DNA from: Pseudohongiella nitratireducens
Lineage (GTDB): Bacteria > Pseudomonadota > Gammaproteobacteria > Pseudomonadales > Pseudohongiellaceae
Direction: 5' to 3'
DNA length: 64,000 nucleotides
Assembly (NCBI RefSeq): GCF_001642735.1
Contig: NZ_LWHM01000019.1
Location: 1-64,000, forward strand
This document shows, in pieces, positions 19,535-27,816 of the stretch; position 1 is the stretch's first letter, and every line of letters starts with the position of its first letter. Position numbers and translations under genes: made by a program. The notes beneath the pieces were generated by a model that was not told the DNA's origin, searched no databases, and worked only from the letters and a program-made list of their open reading frames with translations.

Positions 19535-20773
19535 ATGTCACTCTCTTTATTGAATCCAGAAAATAACGTACTCAAAAACCTTATTGATGACCTCGTTGGC
19601 GGATTGGTAGGTGGTCTGCCAGATTTACCGACAGAGCCCAGTGAGCCTGCATTACCGGATGGTGATGTGATAGGCGGTGTCACCGATGTATTGGGCGGCA
19701 GTGATGAGGATCCTGTTCTGCCAGGTGTACTCGATGACTTGCTTGGTGTGCCAAGTTACAGCGAAGCACTGGAAAATCTCATTGATGAGTTGGGGTTAGT
19801 GCAGACCGGAGATATTGAAGCCGTCCTGGCCGACCTGTTGCCTAAAGTCAGTGAGTTGCTCAACCTCTCTAACCTGGGTGATGCAGTTGAAGATGCGCTG
19901 GGTGGCGGTGGCGATATCCCTGGTGGTGAGGAACTGCAGCCCGTCTTTGATTTGCTGACTGATATCACTCAGAGCAGCACTGGATTGCTGAGAAACCTGT
20001 TGCTGGGTACGGTTGAGTTCACGCAAGAGGATGGTCTTGCCCTGGTTGATTCCCTGTTATCGGACGTCTATCAGTTGATTGATGAAATCACTGGCGGTTT
20101 GAATAATGGTGAGTTCGAGAACCTGGATGTCTTTGCCTCATTGACTGAATTTCTGGAAGGTGTTGCCGGGTCATTGGAAACGTTTGTGACCGCACTGACA
20201 AATCAGGAAGTGATTAATCCAGAAGATCTGCAACCGGTGATGGAAATCGTTGCTGTCGTTCAGCAGGTCGGCGAAGAAGTGGTTAACGGACTTGCTGGCA
20301 CCGGCCTGATTCCTGACCTCGGAGACTGGCCAGGCCCGGAGGACGGCGATGGTGATAACGGCGGAGATAATGGTGGCAGCGGCAATGGTGATGGCGGCGG
20401 CTCTGGTAACGGCAGTGATGGAGTCGTCAGCGACGACTCTCCATTGATGGGTGATGAAGGTGTGTTGAATTTCAACACCATTATGCTGAATGGGGACGGT
20501 CCGGCTCGCGGCACAGAGGAAGAAGATCATTTTGTTTACCATCAGGCTGGTGATGCATTAATTATGGATTTCGATGCTGCAGGTGGTGACAGGTTAGTGT
20601 TTGATACCGGGTATGACTTCGATTCGGTTGACGACATTCTGCCTTTCCTGCTTTCTGCCGAGTTCCTGCAGAACGACATTGTGAACCTGGACTTTGGTCA
20701 GTATGGTCTGATCTCCATTGTTGGCCTGGCAACTCAGGATGCATCATGGGATCTGGTGCAGGTGCTGAGTTAA
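19535..20773 (+). CDS. Acidic repetitive protein, putative type I secretion substrate
   Basis: A 412-residue, strongly acidic protein without a signal peptide. The first two thirds are built of Leu/Val/Asp/Gly segments (NLIDDLVGGLVGGLPDLP, DVLGGSDEDPVLPGVLDDLL) with weak internal repetition. A Gly/Asp/Asn linker (about residues 268-298) follows, then a compact C-terminal region: RGTEEEDHFVYHQAGDALIM, DFDAAGGDRLVFDTGYDFD, ending in WDLVQVLS. Such C-termini resemble the uncleaved secretion signals of RTX/T1SS substrates, but no RTX nonapeptides are present and no ABC exporter is nearby. Family not recognised. Confidence 0.6.
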   Translation: MSLSLLNPENNVLKNLIDDLVGGLVGGLPDLPTEPSEPALPDGDVIGGVTDVLGGSDEDPVLPGVLDDLLGVPSYSEALENLIDELGLVQTGDIEAVLADLLPKVSELLNLSNLGDAVEDALGGGGDIPGGEELQPVFDLLTDITQSSTGLLRNLLLGTVEFTQEDGLALVDSLLSDVYQLIDEITGGLNNGEFENLDVFASLTEFLEGVAGSLETFVTALTNQEVINPEDLQPVMEIVAVVQQVGEEVVNGLAGTGLIPDLGDWPGPEDGDGDNGGDNGGSGNGDGGGSGNGSDGVVSDDSPLMGDEGVLNFNTIMLNGDGPARGTEEEDHFVYHQAGDALIMDFDAAGGDRLVFDTGYDFDSVDDILPFLLSAEFLQNDIVNLDFGQYGLISIVGLATQDASWDLVQVLS

Positions 20774-20807
20774 TCATCGATGCGTACTGGCATGCGTGAT
20801 TAACACA

Positions 20808-20845
20808 ACGGTGCATCAAACCATTGGGTTGTGATGATGCACCGT
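20808..20845. terminator. Hairpin after the acidic protein gene
   Basis: ACGGTGCATCA (20808-20818) pairs perfectly with TGATGCACCGT (20835-20845) across a 16-base loop. No T-tract follows, so it may be a weak or factor-assisted terminator or an mRNA-stabilising stem. Confidence 0.45.
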
Positions 20846-21005
20846 CAATTCAATGGTGAGGACAAGGCTGAAAATGTGTACATGGAGCCGTACAGGAGAG
20901 TGACGCCTTGTCCTTGCCGACCCTTTCATCACACCAAAATAGTGCAATAAATCATCAATGAGGGGTACACTGCCTGCAGAACTAACACACTAGCAGGGAG
21001 CCCTC

Positions 21006-21374
21006 ATGATTGATTTTGAGAACAAGAACTTCTTCAAACTCAAGCAAAACGCCGACTATGCGGACAAAGTCAGGGAGTTGTTGATTGACGGCGAAGACAT
21101 TATCGATGCTTACAAATCCATGCGTGATGGTGTCGTTTTCACCACAGCCCGGATTATTGCGGTTAATGTGCAAGGCATGACCGGCAGCAAGAAAGACTTC
21201 ACCTCTCTCCCCTATAAGAACATTGTTGCCTACTCAGTAGAGACATCAGGCACCTTTGATCTCGATGCGGAATTACAGGTCTATTTTTCCGCACTGGGTA
21301 TGGTGAAATTTGAGTTCACTGGCTCGACAGAAATCCTCGAAATCTCCAGGCATATTGCCAAACATACATTGTAA
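21006..21374 (+). CDS. Bacterial PH-domain protein
   Basis: A 122-residue protein that fits the bacterial pleckstrin-homology fold (PF08000-like, YvbH family). The pattern is a helical N-terminus, GEDIIDAYKSMRDGVVFTTARIIAVNVQG (the R-D-G/TxxRI core), KDFTSLPYKNIVAYSVETSG and a final helix ISRHIAKHTL. The lone domain has no membrane segment. Roles of such proteins are mostly unknown; some oligomerise. AGCAGGGAG stands before the ATG. Confidence 0.82.
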   Translation: MIDFENKNFFKLKQNADYADKVRELLIDGEDIIDAYKSMRDGVVFTTARIIAVNVQGMTGSKKDFTSLPYKNIVAYSVETSGTFDLDAELQVYFSALGMVKFEFTGSTEILEISRHIAKHTL

Positions 21375-21421
21375 ACGTTGATAGAGCGTTCTTATGACTA
21401 TCTCGATAGTGTGAGGTATCC

Positions 21422-21724
21422 ATGAATAGCTTACTGGTCAGGATGCTGGTCTGGATTATCGTTTTTCTGATTGTTGTGGTCGCGGCATTTTTCTGGAATG
21501 AGGCCCGCAAGGAAGTGGTGTATCTCTGCGGAAACTTTATCTCCGGCATTGAAGAAAGCAGTGTCAGGCGTCAACTCGATACAGCCAATCTGTTGGGTTA
21601 CCAGAGCGAAGAAACAGCAACTGGGCGGCAAATAGTGGCGCAAAGTGTGTTTAATCTTAATATGTACCAATGCGTTGTGTACCTTGATCAGGATGGTATT
21701 GTGACTGGGTATCAGCTGAATTAA
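21422..21724 (+). CDS. Small membrane-anchored protein of unknown function
   Basis: A 100-residue protein with one N-terminal membrane helix (LLVRMLVWIIVFLIVVVAAFFW) and a soluble, probably periplasmic tail containing two cysteines (YLCGNF, MYQCVVYLD) that could form a disulfide. The frame ends cleanly at TAA and GAGGTATCC precedes the ATG. No family recognised. It follows the PH-domain gene by 47 bases. Confidence 0.6.
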   Translation: MNSLLVRMLVWIIVFLIVVVAAFFWNEARKEVVYLCGNFISGIEESSVRRQLDTANLLGYQSEETATGRQIVAQSVFNLNMYQCVVYLDQDGIVTGYQLN

Positions 21725-21755
21725 TCGCAACCTGGTTAATTAAAGGAGTGAAAAC

Positions 21756-21995
21756 ATGAAGACGATGACATGTGAGCAGCTCGGCGGAGCTTGTGATGCT
21801 GAATTTCAAGCAGAGACCTTTGATGAAATCGCTCAAAAAGCACAGCAACATGGTATGGAAATGCTGGAAATCCAGGATCCTGGTCACCTGGAAGCCATGC
21901 AGCGTATTCAGGTACTCATGCAGGATCCGCAAGCGATGAATAACTGGTATGAGGGCAAGCAAAAAGAGTTTGAAAACCTGCCAGAAGATAGCTGA
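21756..21995 (+). CDS. DUF1059 family small protein
   Basis: A 79-residue protein matching DUF1059: the start MKTMTCEQLGGACDAEFQAE carries the two conserved cysteines, followed by TFDEIAQKAQQHGMEM. The usual family is about 60 residues, so this one has a slightly longer C-terminal helix (QDPQAMNNWYEGKQKEFE). Function unknown. AAAGGAGTG sits seven bases before the ATG, a strong ribosome binding site. Confidence 0.85.
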   Translation: MKTMTCEQLGGACDAEFQAETFDEIAQKAQQHGMEMLEIQDPGHLEAMQRIQVLMQDPQAMNNWYEGKQKEFENLPEDS

Positions 21996-22093
21996 TTGGG
22001 TAGTTGTTATCTGGTGAAATCAACAGCAGTATGATGTTATCCCGTTAACAGATACATTGTCATTAAGATCGTTAATCACAAGGAGTTAGTCAA

Positions 22094-22906
22094 ATGACAA
22101 AGACCATATTGATTACCGGTTCGACAGATGGCATTGGTCTTGCTGCTGCGAAAAAGTTCGTGGAACTGGGGCATCATGTCCTGCTGCACGGTCGCAGTGA
22201 AAGCAAGCTGGCAGCGGCCAGCCAGCAATTGCTGGATATCAACAGTGATGCTCAGATTGAGAGCTATCAAGCCGACCTTTCCATTAAAGATGATGTTGAC
22301 GAGTTGGCTACCCGTATCTTTGAACACCACCGTAATCTGGATGTGCTTATTAATAACGCCGGGGTTTATGCAACCTCTCAGAGCATGTCGGCCGATGGTC
22401 TGGATGTACGCTTCATGGTCAACACGTTTGCTCCCTACATGCTGACGCAGTTGCTGGAGCCGTTATTGGGCAACAGTGGTCGGGTCATCAACATTTCCTC
22501 GGCTGCACAATCGACGGTGGATCTCGATGCGCTGCGTGGCCCGAGCAGTCTCAGTGATGGTGAAGTCTATGCCCAGAGCAAGCTGGCGCTGACCATGTGG
22601 AGCCGTCATGAAGCGTTATCACAAGCGGGAGAGGGGCCTTTAATTGTTGCGGTAAACCCAGGGTCCTTGCTTGGCACCAAGATGGTTAAAGAAGCCTATG
22701 GGCGTGATGGTGCGGATATCCAGATTGGCGCGGATATTTTGGTCAAAGCCGCTTTGTCGGATGAGTTTGCCGATGCCAATGGGTTGTATTTCGATAATGA
22801 CTCTGGCCAGTTTGCCTCGCCCCACCCCGATGCCATGGACGCTGCAAAGATTGCCCGAATCAGCATGGTGATTGAAGAAATTCTGGATGATCAATCGGTG
22901 ACCTGA
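22094..22906 (+). CDS. Short-chain dehydrogenase/reductase (SDR)
   Basis: A 270-residue classical SDR. The Rossmann motif is GSTDGIG (residues 9-15), the NNAG motif is at 87-90, and the active-site pair is Y159 and K163 in YAQSK with the Ser in NISSAAQS. The R in LLHGRSESKL favours NADP(H). Sequence style resembles the retinol-dehydrogenase-like or WW-oxidoreductase-like bacterial group, but the substrate is not predictable. CACAAGGAGTTAG precedes the start. Confidence 0.88.
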   Translation: MTKTILITGSTDGIGLAAAKKFVELGHHVLLHGRSESKLAAASQQLLDINSDAQIESYQADLSIKDDVDELATRIFEHHRNLDVLINNAGVYATSQSMSADGLDVRFMVNTFAPYMLTQLLEPLLGNSGRVINISSAAQSTVDLDALRGPSSLSDGEVYAQSKLALTMWSRHEALSQAGEGPLIVAVNPGSLLGTKMVKEAYGRDGADIQIGADILVKAALSDEFADANGLYFDNDSGQFASPHPDAMDAAKIARISMVIEEILDDQSVT

Positions 22907-22952
22907 GGATGTCTAAAGCAGGAAGTGTTTAATAACAAATAGGGATATAGAA

Positions 22953-23267
22953 ATGAAAATTCAGGTAAAAAGATTTTCGGTCCATCAAACAGCAAAAGTG
23001 GTAGCCATTATTGCGATGGTCGCTTCATTCGTGATTATGCTGCCATTCATACTGCTTACCATGATAATTCCCGCAGGGGCAGAACCAGGCATGGCAGGCT
23101 TTGGTCTGGGAATGTTAATTTCCATGCCACTTATGCAGGGAATCTTTATGTACCTTGGCACCGCAGTCGGACTGTGGTTTTACAATCGTGTGTCAGGTCG
23201 TATCGGCGGTATCGAGTTTCAATACGAAGCGGTTGAAGAGCCGGTCCAGGAAACATTTGAAGGATAA
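22953..23267 (+). CDS. Two-helix membrane protein, DUF3566-like
   Basis: A 104-residue protein beginning MKIQVKRFSVHQTAKVVAII, with two hydrophobic segments (about residues 14-41 and 50-76) and a short acidic tail (EEPVQETFEG). The amphipathic start, then two helices and a closing GRIGGIEFQY, resemble small DUF3566-like membrane proteins. No function can be given. It converges with the PD40 gene on the other strand across a hairpin. Confidence 0.65.
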   Translation: MKIQVKRFSVHQTAKVVAIIAMVASFVIMLPFILLTMIIPAGAEPGMAGFGLGMLISMPLMQGIFMYLGTAVGLWFYNRVSGRIGGIEFQYEAVEEPVQETFEG

Positions 23268-23280
23268 CAAGGTTTGGTGG

Positions 23281-23320
23281 CGACCCGTTGCCCGCTTCGT
23301 ATTAAGCAGGCAACGGGTCG
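23281..23320. terminator. Hairpin between convergent genes
   Basis: CGACCCGTTGCC (23281-23292) pairs perfectly with GGCAACGGGTCG (23309-23320), a 12-bp stem with a 16-base loop lying between two convergent genes. There is no T-tract on either side, so terminator function is inferred from position. Confidence 0.5.
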
Positions 23321-23328
23321 AAGCATCA

Positions 23329-24312
23329 TCAATTATCAGTGTTGATATTACTTTTGTTGGTCCAGAAGATATCAATATTACCGAGGCTGTTATCCTGACG
23401 TGTTGAGAACCAGGTTATGGTTTTGCCACCTGGAGGCAGAGCAGGGCACATATCTGCCGCTGCCGTGTTCACCTGTGGCCCTAGATTGCTTGCTTCGCTC
23501 CATTCATTCACACCCAACTGCATGGCACTATAAATATCCATGCCGCCGTAACCGCCGGGGCGCGCCGAGGTAAAATACACTCTGCCGCTCTCATCCTGAC
23601 TGAAATGGAACTCTTCCGCTGCAGTGTTGATGTTAGGCCCTTGATTGACAGGATCCTGCCAACCACCGGCACCGTCTGGACTGGCACACCAGATATCAGA
23701 ACCACCGTATCCACCTGCTCGCCGTGACGCGAAACACAGCGTTTCACCGTCCTGTAATATGGCTGGGCAGTGCTCATCACCTTCATTAGTGCTGATGGGG
23801 TAGCCGACCAGTTCCGGGTCACTCCAGCTGCCATCGCTTTGTTTGTTAATGACGAATATGTCATTGTTGTTCCGAGGCGAGGTGGTGGCCAGGCGGTCTG
23901 ACTTGAAATAAATGGTTTGTCCGTCGGCTGTAATCCAGGGCTCCCGGTCATCCCCCATGCGAAGTGGGTCTTCATCCATTGCCGGGGCCGCATTGATGGG
24001 AATACCCATATTGACAGGGGTGTCCCAACTGCCGGTGTCGGGGTTGAAGTTAGCGATATAGAGGTCTTTAGGATCGCCAGGGGCGACGGCCATGTCCTCG
24101 CGTGCACTGCAAAATACCATGGTCCCGTCATCAGCAAACGACAGTTCACCTTCCGCCCACATGGTATTGATAGGTGCACCAAAATTATGAACGGCCAGGT
24201 CGACCCAGTCCTGCCCCTCAGAGGCCGGTTGTGCGTTTGCGGCCAGAGGCAGGGAGAGTAGAATCGCTGCGGCCAGCGAGCGTTGGATGGCGGATTTCAG
24301 CGGACTGTGCAT
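23329..24312 (-). CDS. Periplasmic PD40 (TolB-like) propeller protein
   Basis: A 327-residue secreted protein with a signal peptide (IQRSLAAAILLSLPLAANAQ). The body has WD40-like PD40 repeats: ISTNEGDEHCPAILQDG, LCFASRRAGGYGGSDIWC, VYFTSARPGGYGGMDIYSA and similar, each with the Ser/Arg-Gly-Gly-x-Gly-x-x-Asp-Ile pattern. Such propellers are often found in OmpA/TolB-type envelope proteins. It has no OmpA-like domain here and no evident partner, so its role is unknown. Confidence 0.8.
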   Translation of the reverse strand: MHSPLKSAIQRSLAAAILLSLPLAANAQPASEGQDWVDLAVHNFGAPINTMWAEGELSFADDGTMVFCSAREDMAVAPGDPKDLYIANFNPDTGSWDTPVNMGIPINAAPAMDEDPLRMGDDREPWITADGQTIYFKSDRLATTSPRNNNDIFVINKQSDGSWSDPELVGYPISTNEGDEHCPAILQDGETLCFASRRAGGYGGSDIWCASPDGAGGWQDPVNQGPNINTAAEEFHFSQDESGRVYFTSARPGGYGGMDIYSAMQLGVNEWSEASNLGPQVNTAAADMCPALPPGGKTITWFSTRQDNSLGNIDIFWTNKSNINTDN

Positions 24313-24448
24313 GGTTAATTCCTTGGCGAATGCTTATGTTGTTATGGCTAATAACCCTTAAGACAGCACATTAGCGTTGTCCTTTGCGAGTGTCCAATGA
24401 CATCATGGATAATTCAAGCTAGATTATCTGTGTCGAGTTATCAGTAAT

Positions 24449-24517
24449 AGTAACGATTGATGTGTATCAATAAATGCCATGCAACAAATCGTTACTGCGT
24501 ATTCGAGCACCTGCTCG
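24449..24517. promoter_or_regulatory. Inverted repeats upstream of the TPR gene
   Basis: AGTAACGATT at 24449-24458 is repeated in inverse as AATCGTTACT at 24487-24496. A second dyad CGAGCACCTGCTCG lies at 24504-24517, just upstream of a TATACT box near 24524. They sit in the gap between divergent genes and are plausible operators; no factor is identified. Confidence 0.35.
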
Positions 24518-24559
24518 TTGGCGTATACTGGCAGAACAACAACTAAAGAGGATGCAGTT

Positions 24560-26227
24560 ATGCCCCGAATTCTCACCCTTTTTGTGGCCGGTTTATCGCT
24601 CCTGCCACTGACCGATACGATGGCACAGAATGAGCCACTCGCTGTTCTGGTTCCTGGAGGCGGCACTTACAGCCGCATGACATCCATTGATGAGCCTTCG
24701 GCGCAGGACTTCTTTGACCAGGGGCTGCGCATGGCCTGGAGTTTCTACTTCCCGGAGTCTATCGCCTCCTACCAGGAAGCCGCCCGCCTGGATCCGGATA
24801 GCCCGATGCCATACTGGGGCCTGGCTCACGCCGCTGGGCCCAATCCTAACAGCCGTTACGCCAACATGCCGGATGACCCACAGGGGGCTGGCCTGGAAGC
24901 CATTCGTCAGGCGCTGGAACTGTCCAACAATGGCACAGCCAAAGAGCGTGACATGATTAACGCCTTGTTCGTTCTCTATAACAAGGATGCGATTCCGGAT
25001 GATCGGGAACGTGATATGGCCTACATGGATGCCATGCGGAGCTTGCACGAGCAGTATCCGGATGATCCGGATATTGCCGCGGTATTTGCCGAGTCCTATA
25101 TGAATACCACGCGCTGGGATTACTGGAATGCCGACGGCTCAGCCAAACCAGGCACTGCAGAAGCCAAGGCGGCGCTTGAAGCTGCTATGGTGGCTGATCA
25201 TGATCATCCCGGAGCGAATCACCTGTATATTCATTTGATGGAAGCGTCCGCTGAACCAGAATTGGCGATGGCGGCGGCCCAGAAGCTGGAGTCCACGGTA
25301 CCAATTTCGGGCCATATGGTGCATATGCCGGGCCATATTTACCTGCGTGTTGGCGAGTATGAAAAAGCCGTTCGTACCAATGAACGATCACAAATCGTAG
25401 ACCAGCAATTTGCCGAGTTATGGGGGGATACTAACTTTCCATTGATTGGCACATACCCGCTGTCTCACAAGTCGCATTCCGGTCACGCGCTGGATTTTGT
25501 GCGTTATGCGAACATGTTGCAGGGCAATTATGCTGGCGCCTCTGAAGCGGCTGCGCGTAATGCACCTGATGCAAGTGAGATAGCCGTTGCCAATGGCCGC
25601 CAACAGAAAAATGTGGCACATGTCTGGATTATGGATAAGGTGTTTGGCCAATGGGACAAAATACATGCTGAGTATGCGGATAACCGTGACAAAGCGATTA
25701 CCCCTTACCTCAGCGGTATGCTCAGTTACGTGATGGGCAGTGCACATGTGGCCAAAGGGCACATGGAGCCTGCGCGACAAGAACTGGCAAACCTGCGCGA
25801 GCAGATTGAGGCTGATGACGTGAATGTTGGCGTCGGCCCGACGCCAGCTGACCATGTGCTGACCCTGGCCATGCATGCACTGATGGGCGAAATTGATGAA
25901 GCTGAAGGTGACCTGGATTCAGCGATTGCTCATTACGAGCAGTCAGTTGAGTTTTACGATAACCTGAATTACACCGAGCCGCCCGACTGGTCTCAGTCCA
26001 TGCGTCTCTACCTGGGTGCTGCCCTGCTGGAAGCCGGTCGTGCTGAAGAAGCTGAAGCTGTCTATCGCAAGGATCTGGAGTGGAACCAGCAAAATGGCTG
26101 GGCCAATTTTGGTCTGTACCAGGCGCTGGAGGCGCAAGGTAAAACAGCTGAAGCGCAACTGGTCAAACGCCAGTTTGAAGGACAGTGGCGCAATGCGGAT
26201 ATCGAGTTGACCCGTTCGCGTCTCTGA
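24560..26227 (+). CDS. Secreted tetratricopeptide-repeat protein
   Basis: A 555-residue exported protein; ATG 24560 is chosen because it is preceded by AAAGAGG and begins a signal peptide (ILTLFVAGLSLLPLTDTMAQ). TPR-like helices are evident, e.g. FFDQGLRMAWSFYFPESIAS with EAARLDPDSPMPYWGLAHAA, EYEKAVRTNERS, and near the end DLDSAIAHYEQSVEFYDNL and EAVYRKDLEWNQQNGWANFG. Conserved histidine-rich stretches (HDHPGANHLYIHLMEAS, GHMVHMPGHIYLR) recur in this family and suggest a metal or ligand site, which is inference. Function unknown. Confidence 0.78.
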   Translation: MPRILTLFVAGLSLLPLTDTMAQNEPLAVLVPGGGTYSRMTSIDEPSAQDFFDQGLRMAWSFYFPESIASYQEAARLDPDSPMPYWGLAHAAGPNPNSRYANMPDDPQGAGLEAIRQALELSNNGTAKERDMINALFVLYNKDAIPDDRERDMAYMDAMRSLHEQYPDDPDIAAVFAESYMNTTRWDYWNADGSAKPGTAEAKAALEAAMVADHDHPGANHLYIHLMEASAEPELAMAAAQKLESTVPISGHMVHMPGHIYLRVGEYEKAVRTNERSQIVDQQFAELWGDTNFPLIGTYPLSHKSHSGHALDFVRYANMLQGNYAGASEAAARNAPDASEIAVANGRQQKNVAHVWIMDKVFGQWDKIHAEYADNRDKAITPYLSGMLSYVMGSAHVAKGHMEPARQELANLREQIEADDVNVGVGPTPADHVLTLAMHALMGEIDEAEGDLDSAIAHYEQSVEFYDNLNYTEPPDWSQSMRLYLGAALLEAGRAEEAEAVYRKDLEWNQQNGWANFGLYQALEAQGKTAEAQLVKRQFEGQWRNADIELTRSRL

Positions 26228-26250
26228 TTCGTATCTAACAAAAAGGCATA

Positions 26251-26290
26251 AAAAAGCGCTTTACCTTGCTCAGGTTCAGCGCTTTTTTAT
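26251..26290 (+). terminator. Intrinsic terminator after the TPR gene
   Basis: AAAAAGCGCT (26251-26260) pairs with AGCGCTTTTTT (26278-26288), giving a stem with a U-rich tail in the + direction. The A-rich left arm means it could also work in reverse. Confidence 0.8.
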
Positions 26291-26366
26291 TAATAGTTTG
26301 CAGGCTTGGCCGATACAGGTATCAGTTCATGCCGTCCCGTGGCTGACGATGAGTCAGGAGTTGATG

Positions 26367-26891
26367 ATGAGAAAGTTTTTGCTGGTGATGTTGTTGCTGC
26401 TGGGTTCCCTGAGTGGCTGCACCGCAACCCCTGAGGGCGTAGAGCCGGTCAGTAATTTCGAAGTAGATAGATACCTGGGGCGGTGGTACGAAATAGCCCG
26501 CCTGGACCACAGTTTCGAAGATGGCCTCAGCCAGGTCACCGCAACTTATTCACCCCGCAAAGATGGTGGCATTACCGTGCTTAATCGCGGGTATTCGCAA
26601 GAAGAGGGCGAATGGCAAAGTGCGGAAGGTAAAGCCTATTTCGTTGAAGATGAAAGTACCGGTCACCTGAAAGTCTCTTTCTTCGGACCTTTTTACAGCT
26701 CTTATATTGTGTTTGAATTGGATCAGCAAGGGTATGAGTATGCCTTTGTGTCCGGGTACAATACCTCTTATTTGTGGTTGTTGTCGCGAACACCCACCGT
26801 TGATGATGCACTGATGGATCAGTTTATTGAAAAAGCCAGGTCGCTTGGTTTTGCCACGGAAGAACTCATCTTTGTCTCTCATCCCGAGTAA
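26367..26891 (+). CDS. Lipocalin family outer-membrane lipoprotein (Blc-like)
   Basis: Bacterial lipocalin that binds small hydrophobic molecules such as lysophospholipids in characterised relatives. ATG 26367 follows CAGGAG and gives a lipoprotein signal MRKFLLVMLLLLGSLSGC with lipobox LSGC. The lipocalin signature GRWYEIARLDHSFE follows, then the strand pattern VTATYSPRKDG, KAYFVEDESTGHLKVSFFGP, and the closing LWLLSRTPTVD. About 174 residues, normal for Blc. The EAL gene begins 17 bases downstream. Confidence 0.9.
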   Translation: MRKFLLVMLLLLGSLSGCTATPEGVEPVSNFEVDRYLGRWYEIARLDHSFEDGLSQVTATYSPRKDGGITVLNRGYSQEEGEWQSAEGKAYFVEDESTGHLKVSFFGPFYSSYIVFELDQQGYEYAFVSGYNTSYLWLLSRTPTVDDALMDQFIEKARSLGFATEELIFVSHPE

Positions 26892-26907
26892 TCGGAAGGC
26901 CTTAACA

Positions 26908-27672
26908 TTGGAAGCAAAGAACAATACGAGCAGTAGTGGATGCAAGCTCTGCCGTGACAGCACGCCACTGGACTTTGAAATCACCATGGCATACCAGCCG
27001 ATCGTCGATATTAAGTCGCGTTCTGTCTACGCCTACGAAGCACTGGTACGCGGTAAGGATGGCTCTGGCGCAGGCGAAATACTGGGGCGGGTGACTGATG
27101 AGAATCGCTACCGCTTTGATCAGACCTGCCGGGTCAAAGCTATCGAGATTGCAGCCAGGCTGGGCATTAAAACCCGCCTGAGCATCAATTTTCTGCCCAA
27201 CGCTGTTTATGATCCCAAAAGTTGTATCAGAGCCACACTGGAAGAGGCCGCCCGGCATCAGTTCCCGGTTGAGCAGATCATGTTTGAGGTGACCGAGTCA
27301 GAACCGGTGAGAGACCCTGTCCACCTGCAAGGCATTTTCAATGAGTATCATAACCGTGGCTTCATCACTGCCATTGACGATTTTGGTGCCGGTTTTGCCG
27401 GGCTGAACTTGCTGAGCCGGTTCAGCCCTGACATCATAAAACTGGATATGGGAATCTGTCAGGGCATCGCTGATGACAGGGTCAAACGTGCGATTGCCGA
27501 AGGCATTATCAGCACAGCGATCTCTCTTGATATTACAGTCATCGCTGAAGGGATTGAGCGCAAAGAGGATCTGCAAGCGTTGGCTGAAATGGGAGTGTCT
27601 CTGTTTCAGGGGTATTTATTTGCCAAGCCTGAAGTAGAAGTGCTGCCGGAACCTGATTATTCCGCCATTTGA
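26908..27672 (+). CDS. Stand-alone EAL-domain c-di-GMP phosphodiesterase
   Basis: About 254 residues from TTG 26908, chosen because CGGAAGG lies eight bases upstream and the upstream part of the frame overlaps the lipocalin gene. It is a lone EAL domain: catalytic AYEALVRG, LSINFLPN, FEVTESEPV, the metal-binding AIDDFGAGFAGL loop, IIKLDM, VIAEGIE and the closing LFQGYLFAKP are all present, so it is predicted active in hydrolysing c-di-GMP. The N-terminus has a GCKLC pair that could bind metal or sense redox state. No GGDEF domain. Confidence 0.88.
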   Translation: MEAKNNTSSSGCKLCRDSTPLDFEITMAYQPIVDIKSRSVYAYEALVRGKDGSGAGEILGRVTDENRYRFDQTCRVKAIEIAARLGIKTRLSINFLPNAVYDPKSCIRATLEEAARHQFPVEQIMFEVTESEPVRDPVHLQGIFNEYHNRGFITAIDDFGAGFAGLNLLSRFSPDIIKLDMGICQGIADDRVKRAIAEGIISTAISLDITVIAEGIERKEDLQALAEMGVSLFQGYLFAKPEVEVLPEPDYSAI

Positions 27673-27816
27673 CAGCAGTGCCCACAAGCTCTGCCTGGAT
27701 ACGTCCGCGCATTACTGCCAGACGTTCTAAAATCGCGATGACCGATATAGATTCCTGCCCCTTGTTACCCTACGCTGATAGGTGTTTAACGGAATAACTC
27801 AATCAAAGGGGGTAAT

